A DNA stretch of 14,034 nt from the NCBI GenBank assembly GCA_900547805.1, contig URIE01000044.1:1-14034 (forward strand), given 5' to 3'. This document shows, piece by piece, positions 5,884 to 13,725 of this stretch. Origin of the DNA: an uncultured Collinsella sp. (lineage in GTDB: Bacteria > Actinomycetota > Coriobacteriia > Coriobacteriales > Coriobacteriaceae). Numbering within the stretch: the first letter of the stretch is position 1; every line of letters starts with the position of its first letter. The notes below the pieces were generated by a model, which ran no database searches, had not been told where the DNA came from, and worked only from the letters and a program-made list of their open reading frames with translations. Both the position numbers and the translations under genes were made by a program.

Positions 5884-7140
5884 CTAAGCGGACTTCTTCT
5901 TGCTGTCGGAGACCATCATGTAGACGGTGAGCACGACGGCGATGGCGGCAATCACGATGGCGCCGTAGAAGGACTGCTGGTAGGCGGCGCTGCCGGCCTC
6001 GGCGTGATACAGCACGGCAGTGATGGGCTGGCTGATCCAGGTAGAGGCGGCGTAGCCCAGGAACATGATGCCGTAGTTGACACCGATGTTGCTGGTGCCG
6101 AAGGCGCCACCGGTGAGCGGCGGGTAGATGACGAGCAGGGCGCCAAAGCTAAAGCCGAGCAGGGCGAGCGCCACAAAGAACATGCTCTGCGTAAAGCTCA
6201 TCGACATGATGACGAGCGCGACGATGGTGACGACAAGGCTGATGAGCAGCGACTTGTAGGCGCCGAGCTTGTCGATGATCTGGCCAAAGGACAGACGGCC
6301 GACCAGGTTGGCGCAGGTGTTGACGGAGACGACCACGCCGCCGAGGGCGACGGCCGCGGCGCTCGTGGGGTCGGCGAAGAGCTGGACAGCGGCGATGGAG
6401 GCAACCTTGCCCACGAGCAGGGTGCCCGCGGTGGCGGCAAAGGCGAAGGTAACGATGAGGACCCAGAAGCGCGGGGTCTTGACCATCTCGCCCGGGGTGA
6501 GGTCGCCGAAGGTGCCGGCGTGCGCGCCGCCCTTGGGGGCCTCGAAGCCCTCGGGCAGCCAACCGGCCTCGGGGGCCTTCAGGAACAGGGCGGAGGCGGC
6601 GATCGTCACAAAGAAGATGACGCCGAGTGCCTTAAGGGCGCCAAAGATGCCAAGGCTCGGGATGAGCAGCGAGGCGAGCACCGGGGACAGCACGGCGGGG
6701 CCGGCGGTCGAGGCGGCCAGGGTGATGCCGGAGGCGAGACCCTTCTTGTCGATGAACCACTTCTGACCCGTGGTGAGGGCGGGGTTGTAGCCCAGGCCGT
6801 TGCCGACGGCGGCGACGAGCGAGAACCACAGGTAGAACTGCCACGGCTCGGTGACGGTGCCGGACATGAACCAGCCCACGCCGTAGCACACGGCGGCAGC
6901 GATCACGACGTTGCACGGGCCGATCTTATCGGAGATGCGGCCGGCGAAGATGCCCGTCACGGCCATGATGGTCTGGAAGACCGGGAAAGCCCAGGTAAGG
7001 GCGCTGGACCACTCGGGGTAGACGGCGAGCAGGTTCTTGCTCACGACGGAATACAGCGCGATGGAGCTGATGAAGAACATGGTGACGCACGCGGCGGAAA
7101 GCACGACGGCGCGACCCTTGTTGGAGTTGGTGGAAGCCAT
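5884..7140 (-). CDS. MFS transporter, oxalate/formate antiporter-like
   Basis: A 418-residue integral membrane protein with about 12 hydrophobic segments and a basic C-terminus (KKKSA). Segments 1-6 cover roughly residues 10-210; the second half begins near 235 after a hydrophilic central loop. GRISDKIGP near 67-75 is the MFS loop 2-3 signature. GYNPALTTGQKWFIDKKGLASG, followed by TPRFWVL after the central loop, resembles the oxalate:formate antiporter family, whose members carry small mono- and dicarboxylates. The substrate is not determined. The start at 7140 has only a modest AAAGAG 4 nt upstream, and no better in-frame start is visible. It is the middle gene of the cluster and probably imports or exchanges the compound that the two flanking dehydrogenases handle. 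Confidence 0.88.
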   Translation of the reverse strand: MASTNSNKGRAVVLSAACVTMFFISSIALYSVVSKNLLAVYPEWSSALTWAFPVFQTIMAVTGIFAGRISDKIGPCNVVIAAAVCYGVGWFMSGTVTEPWQFYLWFSLVAAVGNGLGYNPALTTGQKWFIDKKGLASGITLAASTAGPAVLSPVLASLLIPSLGIFGALKALGVIFFVTIAASALFLKAPEAGWLPEGFEAPKGGAHAGTFGDLTPGEMVKTPRFWVLIVTFAFAATAGTLLVGKVASIAAVQLFADPTSAAAVALGGVVVSVNTCANLVGRLSFGQIIDKLGAYKSLLISLVVTIVALVIMSMSFTQSMFFVALALLGFSFGALLVIYPPLTGGAFGTSNIGVNYGIMFLGYAASTWISQPITAVLYHAEAGSAAYQQSFYGAIVIAAIAVVLTVYMMVSDSKKKSA

Positions 7141-7171
7141 TGGACTCTTTCTAATCGATGCGGGGAGGGGA

Positions 7172-7183
7172 GGGACTTGTCCC
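7172..7183 (-). repeat. GGGAC-GTCCC hairpin in the SDR-MFS spacer
   Basis: GGGAC-TT-GTCCC is a perfect 5-bp stem that can be extended with a bulge by GGGG/CCCC on either side (about 7162-7192). It lies in the 66-bp gap between the SDR stop and the MFS start. No T-run follows on the minus strand, so it is more likely a processing or stability hairpin than a terminator. Confidence 0.35.
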
Positions 7184-7206
7184 GCGCCCCTCTCTACCGG
7201 GTTGGT

Positions 7207-8088
7207 TTACTGGTCAGTCGGCTTGGCGACGCCGGACTCATCGGACCAAAGCTCGACACCCTTGTTCTTGAGGTAGTTGTCGGCAAAGGCGCGGCGGCCG
7301 CCGGGCTTGGCGGTGAGGTCGCCCATCATGTTGGAGAAGCCGCCGTCGACCTTGATGGCGTCGCCGGTGGTAAAGTCTGAGCGCGTGGACGCCAGGAACA
7401 TGACGGCGTTGGCGATATCACTGACCTCGCCGATGCGACGCGTGGCGATCAGGCGGCTGCGGCTCTTTTCGACCTCGGGGTCGGCGTAGAAGTTGGCCGA
7501 CATCGGGGTCTTAACGAAGCAGGGCTCGACGCAGTTGGAGCGGACGCCGTAGGGGCCCCACTCGGCGGCGAGCATCTTGGACATCATGTTGACGCCGGCC
7601 TTGGTGGAGCTGTACACGCCCGAGAACGTCTCGGGAGAGTGGCTGGCGACGGTCGAGATGTGCACCAGGCGGCCCTGGCCGGCCTTGATCATTTCGCGAC
7701 CAAAGCGCTGCGAGGTGATGAAGTAACCGGTGAGATTGACGTTGAGCACCTGCTCCCAGTCGCTCAGCGGCAGGTCCTCCATGGCGGCGAAGCGCAGGAT
7801 GCCGGCGGTGTTGACGAGAACGTCGACGCGGCCGAAGTTGGCGATGGTGGCGTCGACGGCGGCCTGAACCTCGGCCTCGTCGGTGGCGTTCATCTTGTAG
7901 CCCTCGGCGTGGATGCCAAACTCTGCGGCGAGGTCGGCGGCTGCGGCCTTGACCTTCTCTTCGTCCAGGTCGAGCAGGACGACGTTGGCGCCGTTGCGAG
8001 CGAACTCGCGGCAAATCTCGACGCCCATACCGCCGAGCGCGCCGGTCACGGCGCAGACATCGCCCTCGAGCTTAAGCCAATTGCTCAT
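7207..8088 (-). CDS. Short-chain dehydrogenase/reductase (classical SDR)
   Basis: A 293-residue NAD(P)-dependent alcohol/ketone oxidoreductase. The cofactor motif TGALGGMG is at 15-22, and Asp40 after strand 2 favours NAD. NTAG at 93-96 and Asn118 in NVNLTG are standard. The catalytic YxxxK is Tyr159-Lys163. The residue 13 before the Tyr, normally Ser, is Thr146, with Ser145 next to it; this is unusual though tolerated in some SDRs. The C-terminus carries about 40 residues beyond the usual DGG end (249-293), which may form part of the substrate pocket or oligomer contact. The start is supported by AAGGGA about 7 nt upstream. It is the first gene of the cluster and divergent from a LysR regulator. 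Hydroxy-acid, polyol or hydroxysteroid substrates are all possible; nothing here decides. Confidence 0.92.
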   Translation of the reverse strand: MSNWLKLEGDVCAVTGALGGMGVEICREFARNGANVVLLDLDEEKVKAAAADLAAEFGIHAEGYKMNATDEAEVQAAVDATIANFGRVDVLVNTAGILRFAAMEDLPLSDWEQVLNVNLTGYFITSQRFGREMIKAGQGRLVHISTVASHSPETFSGVYSSTKAGVNMMSKMLAAEWGPYGVRSNCVEPCFVKTPMSANFYADPEVEKSRSRLIATRRIGEVSDIANAVMFLASTRSDFTTGDAIKVDGGFSNMMGDLTAKPGGRRAFADNYLKNKGVELWSDESGVAKPTDQ

Positions 8089-8135
8089 AGGAACTTCCCT
8101 TCTTGTGCCTCCCGGTGGGTCGCTCCCATTAATCG

Positions 8136-8221
8136 ACCCACGTGGTTTTCGTCGGTTATCGTAGGCTCAATATTTGCGCAGGTGAATTGCATATTTGTTA
8201 GAATGGCATGAACCACGGGTT
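8136..8221. promoter_or_regulatory. Divergent promoter region with paired AACCACG sites
   Basis: The 233-bp SDR-LysR gap is AT-richer than its surroundings. For the SDR cluster (minus) I see TTCACC (8186-8181), a 17-nt spacer and TACGAT (8163-8158). For lysR (plus), TTGCGC (8174-8179), 19 nt and TAGAAT (8199-8204) is a weaker match. The two proposals overlap back to back. An AACCACGTGGGT site (8147-8136, minus strand) containing the palindrome CCACGTGG, and AACCACGGGTT (8211-8221, plus), flank them and could bind the LysR protein. All of this is inference from spacing and likeness. Confidence 0.35.
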
Positions 8222-8321
8222 TATACCGTTTGATGCTATTTGCTCTACATTGGACGTATGACCTGCAAAAACAACCCCCTGCGGCAGCACGTGGCCGCAA
8301 GCGCGAAAACGGGAGATTGAC

Positions 8322-9200
8322 GTGTACGATCGACGACTCGAGGCTATTTCGGCCGCGGCGGAGCTGGGGAGCTTCTCGCGCGCCGCAGCAAAACTGCGCG
8401 TGTCGACCCCAGCGCTCGTCAAACAGGTGTCGGGATTCGAGGCCGAGTTTGGCATCACGCTGTTCGAGCGCTCGCATTCGGGCGTCAAGGTGACGCCGGC
8501 GGGTGCTTTGCTGGTGGACGATGCGCGCTCGATCATGCGCCAGTCCGAGGATGCATTGCGCCGCGCCCGACGCGCGGCGGGCGATGGCGGCGCCGTGCGA
8601 CTGGGCGTGTCGATGATGTGCCCGGGGCGCCAGACGCTCGCGCTGTGGCCGCAGGTGCACGATATGGAACCGCGCTTGCGTTTTGAGATTGTGTCGGTGG
8701 GGGACCTCTATGACGAGCGCGAGAGCGTGATGAAGTCGCTTGGCCGTGAGGTCGATGTAGTCCAGTCGAGTTTTTCAACCCCGCGCTGGGGCGACGCCTG
8801 CCAAAAGCTCCGCATCGTCAACGTGCCGTTTTATATCGACGTGCCGCGCACGAGCCCGCTTGCGCGCAAGACGCGCATCACGGTTGCCGACTTGGAGGGC
8901 ATGCGCCTGCGCGTACTGCGCCACGGCAACGACGCCATGGACAGCCTGCGCATCGATCTTTTGGCCGATGGCGGCGTGGACGTGATCGACGTGGACAGTT
9001 TTGACTTTGCGCTCTTTAACGAGGCGGAGGAAAAGGGCGATGCAGTGCTCACTTGCGGGGCGTGGTCGGGCGTGCACCCGGCTTTTGTAGGCGTGCCGTT
9101 CCTATGTGGCCGCGAGGTGCCGGTCTTCTTGCACTACCCGCTCGAGCCCACCCTTCAAGTACAAAAATTCGTCAACGCCATGGCCCAACTCCTCAAGTAG
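8322..9200 (+). CDS. LysR-type transcriptional regulator
   Basis: A 292-residue regulator. The N-terminal winged helix-turn-helix (about residues 1-60) has the typical LysR pattern: LEAISAAAELGSFSRAAAKL, then VSTPALVKQVSGFEAEFGITLFERS and VTPAG. A linker helix leads to an effector-binding domain (about 90-290) of periplasmic-binding-protein fold. It starts with GTG at 8322, with GGGAG six nt upstream; no ATG nearby keeps the full HTH. Divergent placement next to the SDR-MFS-Gfo/Idh cluster suggests that it controls those genes in response to the transported compound or a derivative. The effector cannot be inferred. A strong terminator follows at 9212-9241. Confidence 0.93.
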   Translation: MYDRRLEAISAAAELGSFSRAAAKLRVSTPALVKQVSGFEAEFGITLFERSHSGVKVTPAGALLVDDARSIMRQSEDALRRARRAAGDGGAVRLGVSMMCPGRQTLALWPQVHDMEPRLRFEIVSVGDLYDERESVMKSLGREVDVVQSSFSTPRWGDACQKLRIVNVPFYIDVPRTSPLARKTRITVADLEGMRLRVLRHGNDAMDSLRIDLLADGGVDVIDVDSFDFALFNEAEEKGDAVLTCGAWSGVHPAFVGVPFLCGREVPVFLHYPLEPTLQVQKFVNAMAQLLK

Positions 9201-9211
9201 CTTACACAAAA

Positions 9212-9241
9212 CGAGGCCCTGGCCAAACGGCCAGGGCCTCG
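9212..9241. terminator. Bidirectional terminator between lysR and the ABC operon
   Basis: CGAGGCCCTGGCC (9212-9224) pairs perfectly over 13 bp with 9229-9241 around an AAAC loop. On the minus strand TTTTGTG follows at once; on the plus strand CAAACTTTTATTCC follows. It can therefore end both lysR and the convergent ABC exporter operon. Confidence 0.8.
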
Positions 9242-9283
9242 CAAACTTTTATTCCGTTTTAAATGACGGGCTGATCGCGCGCA

Positions 9284-9392
9284 GGAGGGCGCCCCGGGGG
9301 CGGGCGGGGTATTTCCTCCGCGCGCAGTTTCGCAGCGAAGCGAGAATGTTTGAGCACGGAGGAATTACCCCGCCGCCCCCGGGGCGCCCTCC
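9284..9392. repeat. Very long GC-rich hairpin, 37-nt arms
   Basis: Arms 9284-9320 and 9357-9392 are inverted copies, differing only by one A/T mismatch and one extra G. Each is very G+C-rich at its base (GGAGGGCGCCCCGGGGG). The 36-nt loop is 9321-9356. It sits 14 nt after the stop of the last ABC gene, so it would be the first structure in that mRNA's 3' end. TGACGG at 9264-9269 and CCGTCA at 9391-9396 may pair outside it. The loop contains GCGAAGCG and then TGAGC, as does the loop of the element at 1864-1933 read on the minus strand, so the two may be related. No T-run adjoins. Confidence 0.6.
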
Positions 9393-9406
9393 GTCAGTAA
9401 CCGGTC

Positions 9407-11326
9407 CTACTCCAGCTCAAACGCTCCGGTGTAGAGCTGGTAGTAGTACCCGCGCTTGGCGATCAGCTCGTCGTGGTTGCCGCGCTCGATGATGCGGCCG
9501 TGGTCCAGGCAGATGATCGCGTCGGAGTTGCGCACGGTGGAGAGGCGGTGTGCGATGACAAACGTCGTGCGGCCCTCCATGAGCTTGTCCATGCCCGCCT
9601 GCACGATTGCCTCGGTGCGGGAGTCGATGGAGCTCGTGGCCTCGTCCAGAATCATCGCCGGCGGATCGGCGACGGCGGCGCGCGCGATCGAGATCAGCTG
9701 GCGCTGGCCCTGCGACAGCTGCGCGCCGTTGCCGGTGAGCATGGTGTCGTAGCCGTCGGGCAGACGGGTGATAAAGTCGTCCGCTCCCGCGAGCTTGGCC
9801 GCCTTGATGCACTCCTCGTCGGTGGCGTCCAGGTTGCCGTAGCGGATGTTGTCCATCACGGTGCCGGTGAACAGGTTCACGTCCTGCAGCACCACGCCCA
9901 GCGAGCGACGCAGGTCGGACTTGCGAATCTTGTTGACGTTGATGCCGTCGTAGCGGATCTTGCCGTCGGCAATGTCGTAGAAGCGGTTGATGAGGTTGGT
10001 GATGGTCGTCTTACCGGCACCGGTGGCACCGACAAACGCGACCTTCTGGCCCGGCTTGGCATATACGGACACGCCGTGCAGCACCTCGTGGTCGGGCGTA
10101 TAGCCAAAGTCCACGTTATCCATGACCAGGTCACCACGCAGCGGCACGTACTCGATCTCGCCGGTCGCGCGGTGCGGGTGCTTCCATGCCCACATGCCGG
10201 TGCGGTGGTCGGCTTCCTCGAGCTGCCAGGTCTCGGGGTTCACCTGTGCGTTGACGAGCGTCACGTAGCCCTCGTCGGCTTCGGGCTCCTCATCGAGCAG
10301 CTCAAAGATGCGCTCGGCGCCGGCAAGGCCCATGACCACGGCGTTGATCTGCTGCGAGATCTGGCCGATCTGGCCGCAGAACTGCTTGGTCATGTTGAGG
10401 AACGGCACCACGACGGCGATGGAGAGCGCCATGCCCGAGAGGCTCAGGTTGGGCACGCCCAGCGCCAGGAAGATGCCGCCGGTCAGCGCGACCAGCACGT
10501 AGAGCAAGTCGCCCAGGTTCCCGAGGATCGGCATGAGGATGTTGGCGTACATGTTGGCCTTCTGCGAGACCTCGAAGAGCTTCTCGTTGCGCTCGTCAAA
10601 ATCGGCCTCGGCGGCGGACTCGTGACAGAACGCCTTGACGACTTTCTGGCCGTTCATGACTTCCTCAATATGGCCCTCGACCACGCCGAGCTCGGTCTGC
10701 TGCGCGATAAAGAAGTGCGCGGAGTTGGAGCCGAGCAGCTTGGTCATAAAGGTCATAAAGGCGACGCCGGCAATGATGACCAGGCACATCCACGCGCTGT
10801 AGTACAGCATGATGAAGAACACCGTGACGATGACGATGATCGTCATGAGCAGGTTGGGCAGCGACTGGCTGATCATCTGACGCAGCGTGTCGATGTCGTT
10901 GGTGTAGTGGCTCATGATGTCGCCGCGCTGGTGCGTGTCGAAGTAGCGAATCGGCAGGTCCTGCATGCGGTTGAACATCTTTTCGCGCAGCTTCTCGAGC
11001 GAGCCCTGCGTGATGACGGCCATGGCGCGGTTCCAGAAGAGCGAGGAGGCGACGCCCACGGCGTAGATGCAGCCGAGGGTGGTCACGAGCTTCAGAATCT
11101 TGGGCTGCGCGGCCGTCCAGTCGCCCGACTGCCACGATTCGCTAATGACCTGTAGCGCGCTCTGGAGAAACGTCGCGCCGATGGAGTTGATGATGGCGCA
11201 GAGCACAACGCCGGCGACGACGAGGGGCAAAAGCACGGGGTAGAAGCCAAAGAGCATCTTGATCAGGCGCGTCATGGTGCCGCCCTTGCGGTTGCGCGCG
11301 CGCTCGGCGGTAGCTGCCTTACTCAT
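9407..11326 (-). CDS. ABC exporter half-transporter, canonical Walker site partner
   Basis: A 639-residue fusion of a six-helix exporter membrane domain (about 25-320) and an ATPase domain (about 395-639), cytoplasmic membrane. Walker A is GATGAGKT at 433-440 (Lys439), Q-loop Gln481, Walker B MILDE with Asp561 and catalytic Glu562, and switch His593. The signature is LSQGQ at 537-541 instead of LSGGQ. The partner gene has the reverse pattern, so together they make one good and one degenerate ATP site. A hydrophilic stretch of about 45 residues (350-395, rich in Trp and Glu) separates the two domains. The ATG at 11326 follows AAGGAGG by 8 nt and overlaps the upstream stop by 8 nt; the extra 30 residues of a longer reading are Arg/Pro-rich and rejected. 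Drug or lipid export is likely; substrate unknown. Confidence 0.93.
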   Translation of the reverse strand: MSKAATAERARNRKGGTMTRLIKMLFGFYPVLLPLVVAGVVLCAIINSIGATFLQSALQVISESWQSGDWTAAQPKILKLVTTLGCIYAVGVASSLFWNRAMAVITQGSLEKLREKMFNRMQDLPIRYFDTHQRGDIMSHYTNDIDTLRQMISQSLPNLLMTIIVIVTVFFIMLYYSAWMCLVIIAGVAFMTFMTKLLGSNSAHFFIAQQTELGVVEGHIEEVMNGQKVVKAFCHESAAEADFDERNEKLFEVSQKANMYANILMPILGNLGDLLYVLVALTGGIFLALGVPNLSLSGMALSIAVVVPFLNMTKQFCGQIGQISQQINAVVMGLAGAERIFELLDEEPEADEGYVTLVNAQVNPETWQLEEADHRTGMWAWKHPHRATGEIEYVPLRGDLVMDNVDFGYTPDHEVLHGVSVYAKPGQKVAFVGATGAGKTTITNLINRFYDIADGKIRYDGINVNKIRKSDLRRSLGVVLQDVNLFTGTVMDNIRYGNLDATDEECIKAAKLAGADDFITRLPDGYDTMLTGNGAQLSQGQRQLISIARAAVADPPAMILDEATSSIDSRTEAIVQAGMDKLMEGRTTFVIAHRLSTVRNSDAIICLDHGRIIERGNHDELIAKRGYYYQLYTGAFELE

Positions 11327-13142
11327 GTGCCTCGCCTCCTTCCTGGGTCTGAGCTTGCGGCGCGGATGCCTCGGTGTTGGCTGCGACGGTCTCGGCCGCC
11401 TCCTCGCCCTCGGCACTCATCTTGTTTTGCGAGGTAAAGGTCTCGCGGTAGATCTCGCTCGTCTTGAGCAGCTCATCGTGGTTGCCGATGTCCTTGATGC
11501 GGCCGCCCTCCATGACGATGATGCGGTCGGCGTCCTGCACGGAGCTGATGCGCTGGGCGATGATGAGCTTGGTCGTGTTGGGCAGGTAGCTCGCCAGGCC
11601 CTCGCGGATCTTGGCGTCGGTCTTGGTGTCGACGGCGCTCGTGGAGTCGTCCAGGATCAAGATCTTGGGGCGACGCAGCAGGGCACGCGCGATGCACAGG
11701 CGCTGCTTCTGGCCGCCGGAAACGTTGGAGCCGCCCTGCTCGATCCAGGTGTCGTAGCCCTTGGGGAAGCCGTCGACAAACTCGTCGGCGCAGGCCAGAT
11801 GTGCGGCCTCGCGGACTTCCTCGTCGGTGGCGTTCGGGTCGCCCCAGCGCAGGTTCTCGGCGATGGTGCCGCTAAACAGCACGTTTTTCTGCAGGACCAT
11901 GGCTACCTGGTGGCGCAGCGCGTCCAGGTCGTAGTCGCGCACGTCCACGCCGCCGACGCGCACGGTGCCCTCGGTGACATCGTACAGGCGGGCGATCAGG
12001 TTCACGAGCGTCGACTTGGCCGAGCCGGTGCCACCGATAATGCCGATGGTCTCGCCGCTCTTAATATGCAGGTCGATATCGTCGAGCGCCTGGCGGCGGG
12101 CATGCTCGGAATACTTAAAGCTCACGTGATCGAAGTCGATGGAGCCGTCGGCAACCTCGTGCACGGGCTCGGTCGGGTTGGCGATCGTGGGCTCGGCGGC
12201 CAGCACCTCGGTAATGCGGTGCGCCGACTCGTCTGCCATGGTCACCATGACAAAGATCATCGACAGCTGCATTAGGCTCATCAGAATCTGGAAGCCGTAG
12301 GTAAAGATGGAGGAGAGCTGACCCACGTCGAACAGGGTGCCCTGGCTCGTGATGATGAGCTTGGAGCCCAGGTAGATGATGACGACGAACGCGCCGTTGA
12401 CGCAGATGTTCATCATGGGGTTGTTGAAGGCGAGCAGCTTCTCGGCGCGGGTGAAGTCCATCTGGACATCGCGCGCGGCGGTGGCGAACTTCTCCTTCTC
12501 GTAGTCCTGGCGCACGTAGCTCTTGACCACGCGCATGCCGGTGACGTTTTCCTCGACCGACTCGTTGAGCGCGTCGTACTTGCGGAACACGCGGGCAAAG
12601 ATTGGGCGCACCTTATAGATGATAAAGAACAGGCCAAAGCCCAGCAGCGGAATGATGACCAGGTAGACCATGGCGACGCTGCCGCCCATGGCGTATGCCA
12701 TGGTAAAGGCAAAGACCAGCACCAGCGGCGAGCGCACGGCGATGCGGATGAGCATCATAAAGGCCTGCTGCACGTTGTTGATGTCGGTGGTGAGGCGGGT
12801 GACGAGCGAGGAGCTCGAGAACTCGTCGATGTTGGCGAAGCTGAACGTCTGGATCTTGTAGAACAGGTCGCGACGCAGGTTCTTGGCAAAGCCGCAGCTG
12901 GCATGGCTGCAGGTGATGCCCGCGGCGGCGCCAAAGGCGAGTGACGTCAGCGCGATGAGTACGAGAAGGCCGGCGGTGGGCAGCATCTCGGTAACGGCGG
13001 TGCCGTCCTTGATGGCGTCGATCATGTCGGCGGTGATAAACGGGATCATCATCTGGCAGATTACCTCGCCAAGCACCAGCAGCGGCGTGGCGATCGTGAC
13101 CTTCATGTAATCGCGGATGCTGCCCATAAGGGTTTTAATCAT
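11319..13142 (-). CDS. ABC exporter half-transporter, degenerate ATPase site partner
   Basis: A 607-residue type-I ABC exporter half: six membrane helices in about residues 15-300, nucleotide-binding domain from about 335. Walker A is GTGSAKST at 371-378 (Lys376, with Ala where Gly is usual), Q-loop Gln418, good signature VSGGQ at 474-478. Walker B ILILDD carries Asp499 in place of the catalytic Glu, and the switch His is Gln530. This is the pattern of the non-hydrolytic half in heterodimeric exporters such as LmrCD, BmrCD and TM287/288. Residues 574-607 are a low-complexity Ala/Glu/Gln tail of unknown role. GGGAGG lies 6 nt before the ATG, inside the end of the MarR gene, and the start overlaps the MarR stop by 8 nt. 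It is the second gene of a marR-ABC-ABC operon. Confidence 0.94.
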   Translation of the reverse strand: MIKTLMGSIRDYMKVTIATPLLVLGEVICQMMIPFITADMIDAIKDGTAVTEMLPTAGLLVLIALTSLAFGAAAGITCSHASCGFAKNLRRDLFYKIQTFSFANIDEFSSSSLVTRLTTDINNVQQAFMMLIRIAVRSPLVLVFAFTMAYAMGGSVAMVYLVIIPLLGFGLFFIIYKVRPIFARVFRKYDALNESVEENVTGMRVVKSYVRQDYEKEKFATAARDVQMDFTRAEKLLAFNNPMMNICVNGAFVVIIYLGSKLIITSQGTLFDVGQLSSIFTYGFQILMSLMQLSMIFVMVTMADESAHRITEVLAAEPTIANPTEPVHEVADGSIDFDHVSFKYSEHARRQALDDIDLHIKSGETIGIIGGTGSAKSTLVNLIARLYDVTEGTVRVGGVDVRDYDLDALRHQVAMVLQKNVLFSGTIAENLRWGDPNATDEEVREAAHLACADEFVDGFPKGYDTWIEQGGSNVSGGQKQRLCIARALLRRPKILILDDSTSAVDTKTDAKIREGLASYLPNTTKLIIAQRISSVQDADRIIVMEGGRIKDIGNHDELLKTSEIYRETFTSQNKMSAEGEEAAETVAANTEASAPQAQTQEGGEAHE

Positions 13143-13641
13143 CCAGTTCCTCCCAGGTTACGCGGATTTTCTCGAGCATCTCGGCGAGCTGCTCGCACTC
13201 GTCGTGGGTGAGCGCGCTAAAGGCCTGCTCTCTAAAGCGGATACGCGAGGCTTGGTCGATGCGGGCCTTCTCCCAGCCGATCTCGGTCAGGCGAATGGTG
13301 AGCTGCCGGCGATCTTTTGGATTGCGGCTGCGCTCGATGATGCCGGCGCACTCGAGCTTGGACAAGATTTCGGAAAGCGACCCCGGCTTGAGGTCGAAGT
13401 GCATGCCGAGTTCCTGCTGCGACATCTCTCCGTTTTCCTGCTTGGCAAGCAGGCAGACGATGGGCGCCTTGCCGGACACGCCGCCGCCGTGAAAGTGCAT
13501 GTAGTGGCCGCAAAAGCCTAGGCCGCTCAGGATGCGCTTGGCGAGCTTGTCTTCGCCGTTAACTGCTTCGGGCACGTCTGCCGGCTGCGACGGGTCGCCG
13601 CCGGGCTCGTGCGGACGAAGGTTAAGGGGTTCATCGCACAT
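13135..13641 (-). CDS. MarR-family transcriptional regulator
   Basis: A 168-residue cytoplasmic regulator. The winged HTH is at about 58-120: MSQQELGMHFDLKPGSLSEILSKLECAGIIERS followed by the basic wing NPKDRRQ at 107-113, the MarR hallmark. The first 30 residues are a Pro/Glu-rich extension. A C-terminal helix (about 143-167) fits the dimer interface. The start ATG has AAGGAG about 12 nt upstream, a longish gap, but no better start keeps the domain. As the first gene of an operon with two exporter halves it most likely represses that operon and is released by a compound the pump exports. The inverted repeat at 13663-13698 is the probable operator. Confidence 0.92.
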   Translation of the reverse strand: MCDEPLNLRPHEPGGDPSQPADVPEAVNGEDKLAKRILSGLGFCGHYMHFHGGGVSGKAPIVCLLAKQENGEMSQQELGMHFDLKPGSLSEILSKLECAGIIERSRNPKDRRQLTIRLTEIGWEKARIDQASRIRFREQAFSALTHDECEQLAEMLEKIRVTWEELDD

Positions 13642-13662
13642 GAATTCGTATCGCTCCTTTCT

Positions 13663-13698
13663 TTAGTTAGGTAGTGGGATTGTTTTGTGCCTAACTAA
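13663..13698. promoter_or_regulatory. Probable MarR operator
   Basis: TTAGTTAGG (13663-13671) and CCTAACTAA (13690-13698) are perfect inverted 9-bp arms 18 nt apart, starting 22 bp before the marR start. The right arm overlaps the -10 box and the predicted transcription start falls between the arms, the position expected for a repressor. A further TTAGTTA half-site lies at 13740-13746, upstream of the -35 box. Confidence 0.65.
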
Positions 13699-13725
13699 TC
13701 TAGGAGTGCCCCGCGGGAATGTCAA
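13697..13725 (-). promoter_or_regulatory. Sigma-70-type promoter of the marR-ABC operon
   Basis: On the minus strand TTGACA (13725-13720), a 17-nt spacer and TAGATT (13702-13697): consensus -35, optimal spacing and a 4/6 -10 match. Transcription would begin near 13690, giving a leader of roughly 50 nt. Confidence 0.75.

Noticed and set aside
8138..8145. CCACGTGG, an E-box-like perfect palindrome, as a stand-alone regulator site.
   Set aside because: An 8-bp palindrome is common by chance in GC-rich DNA; kept only as part of the tentative paired site in the divergent promoter region.
1019..8230. The 12-mer GTTTATACCGTT occurs at 1019-1030 and 8219-8230, both in intergenic sequence near gene starts, with a partial copy (ATACCGTTC) at 931-939.
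   Set aside because: A few exact 12-mer pairs are expected by chance in 14 kb, and the two sites lack a shared flank or symmetry.
9473..11155. Open frame of 560 codons opposite the second ABC gene; similar frames occur opposite the MFS, Gfo/Idh and first ABC genes.
   Set aside because: Antisense shadow of a gene with complete ABC motifs; no ribosome binding site or recognisable fold.
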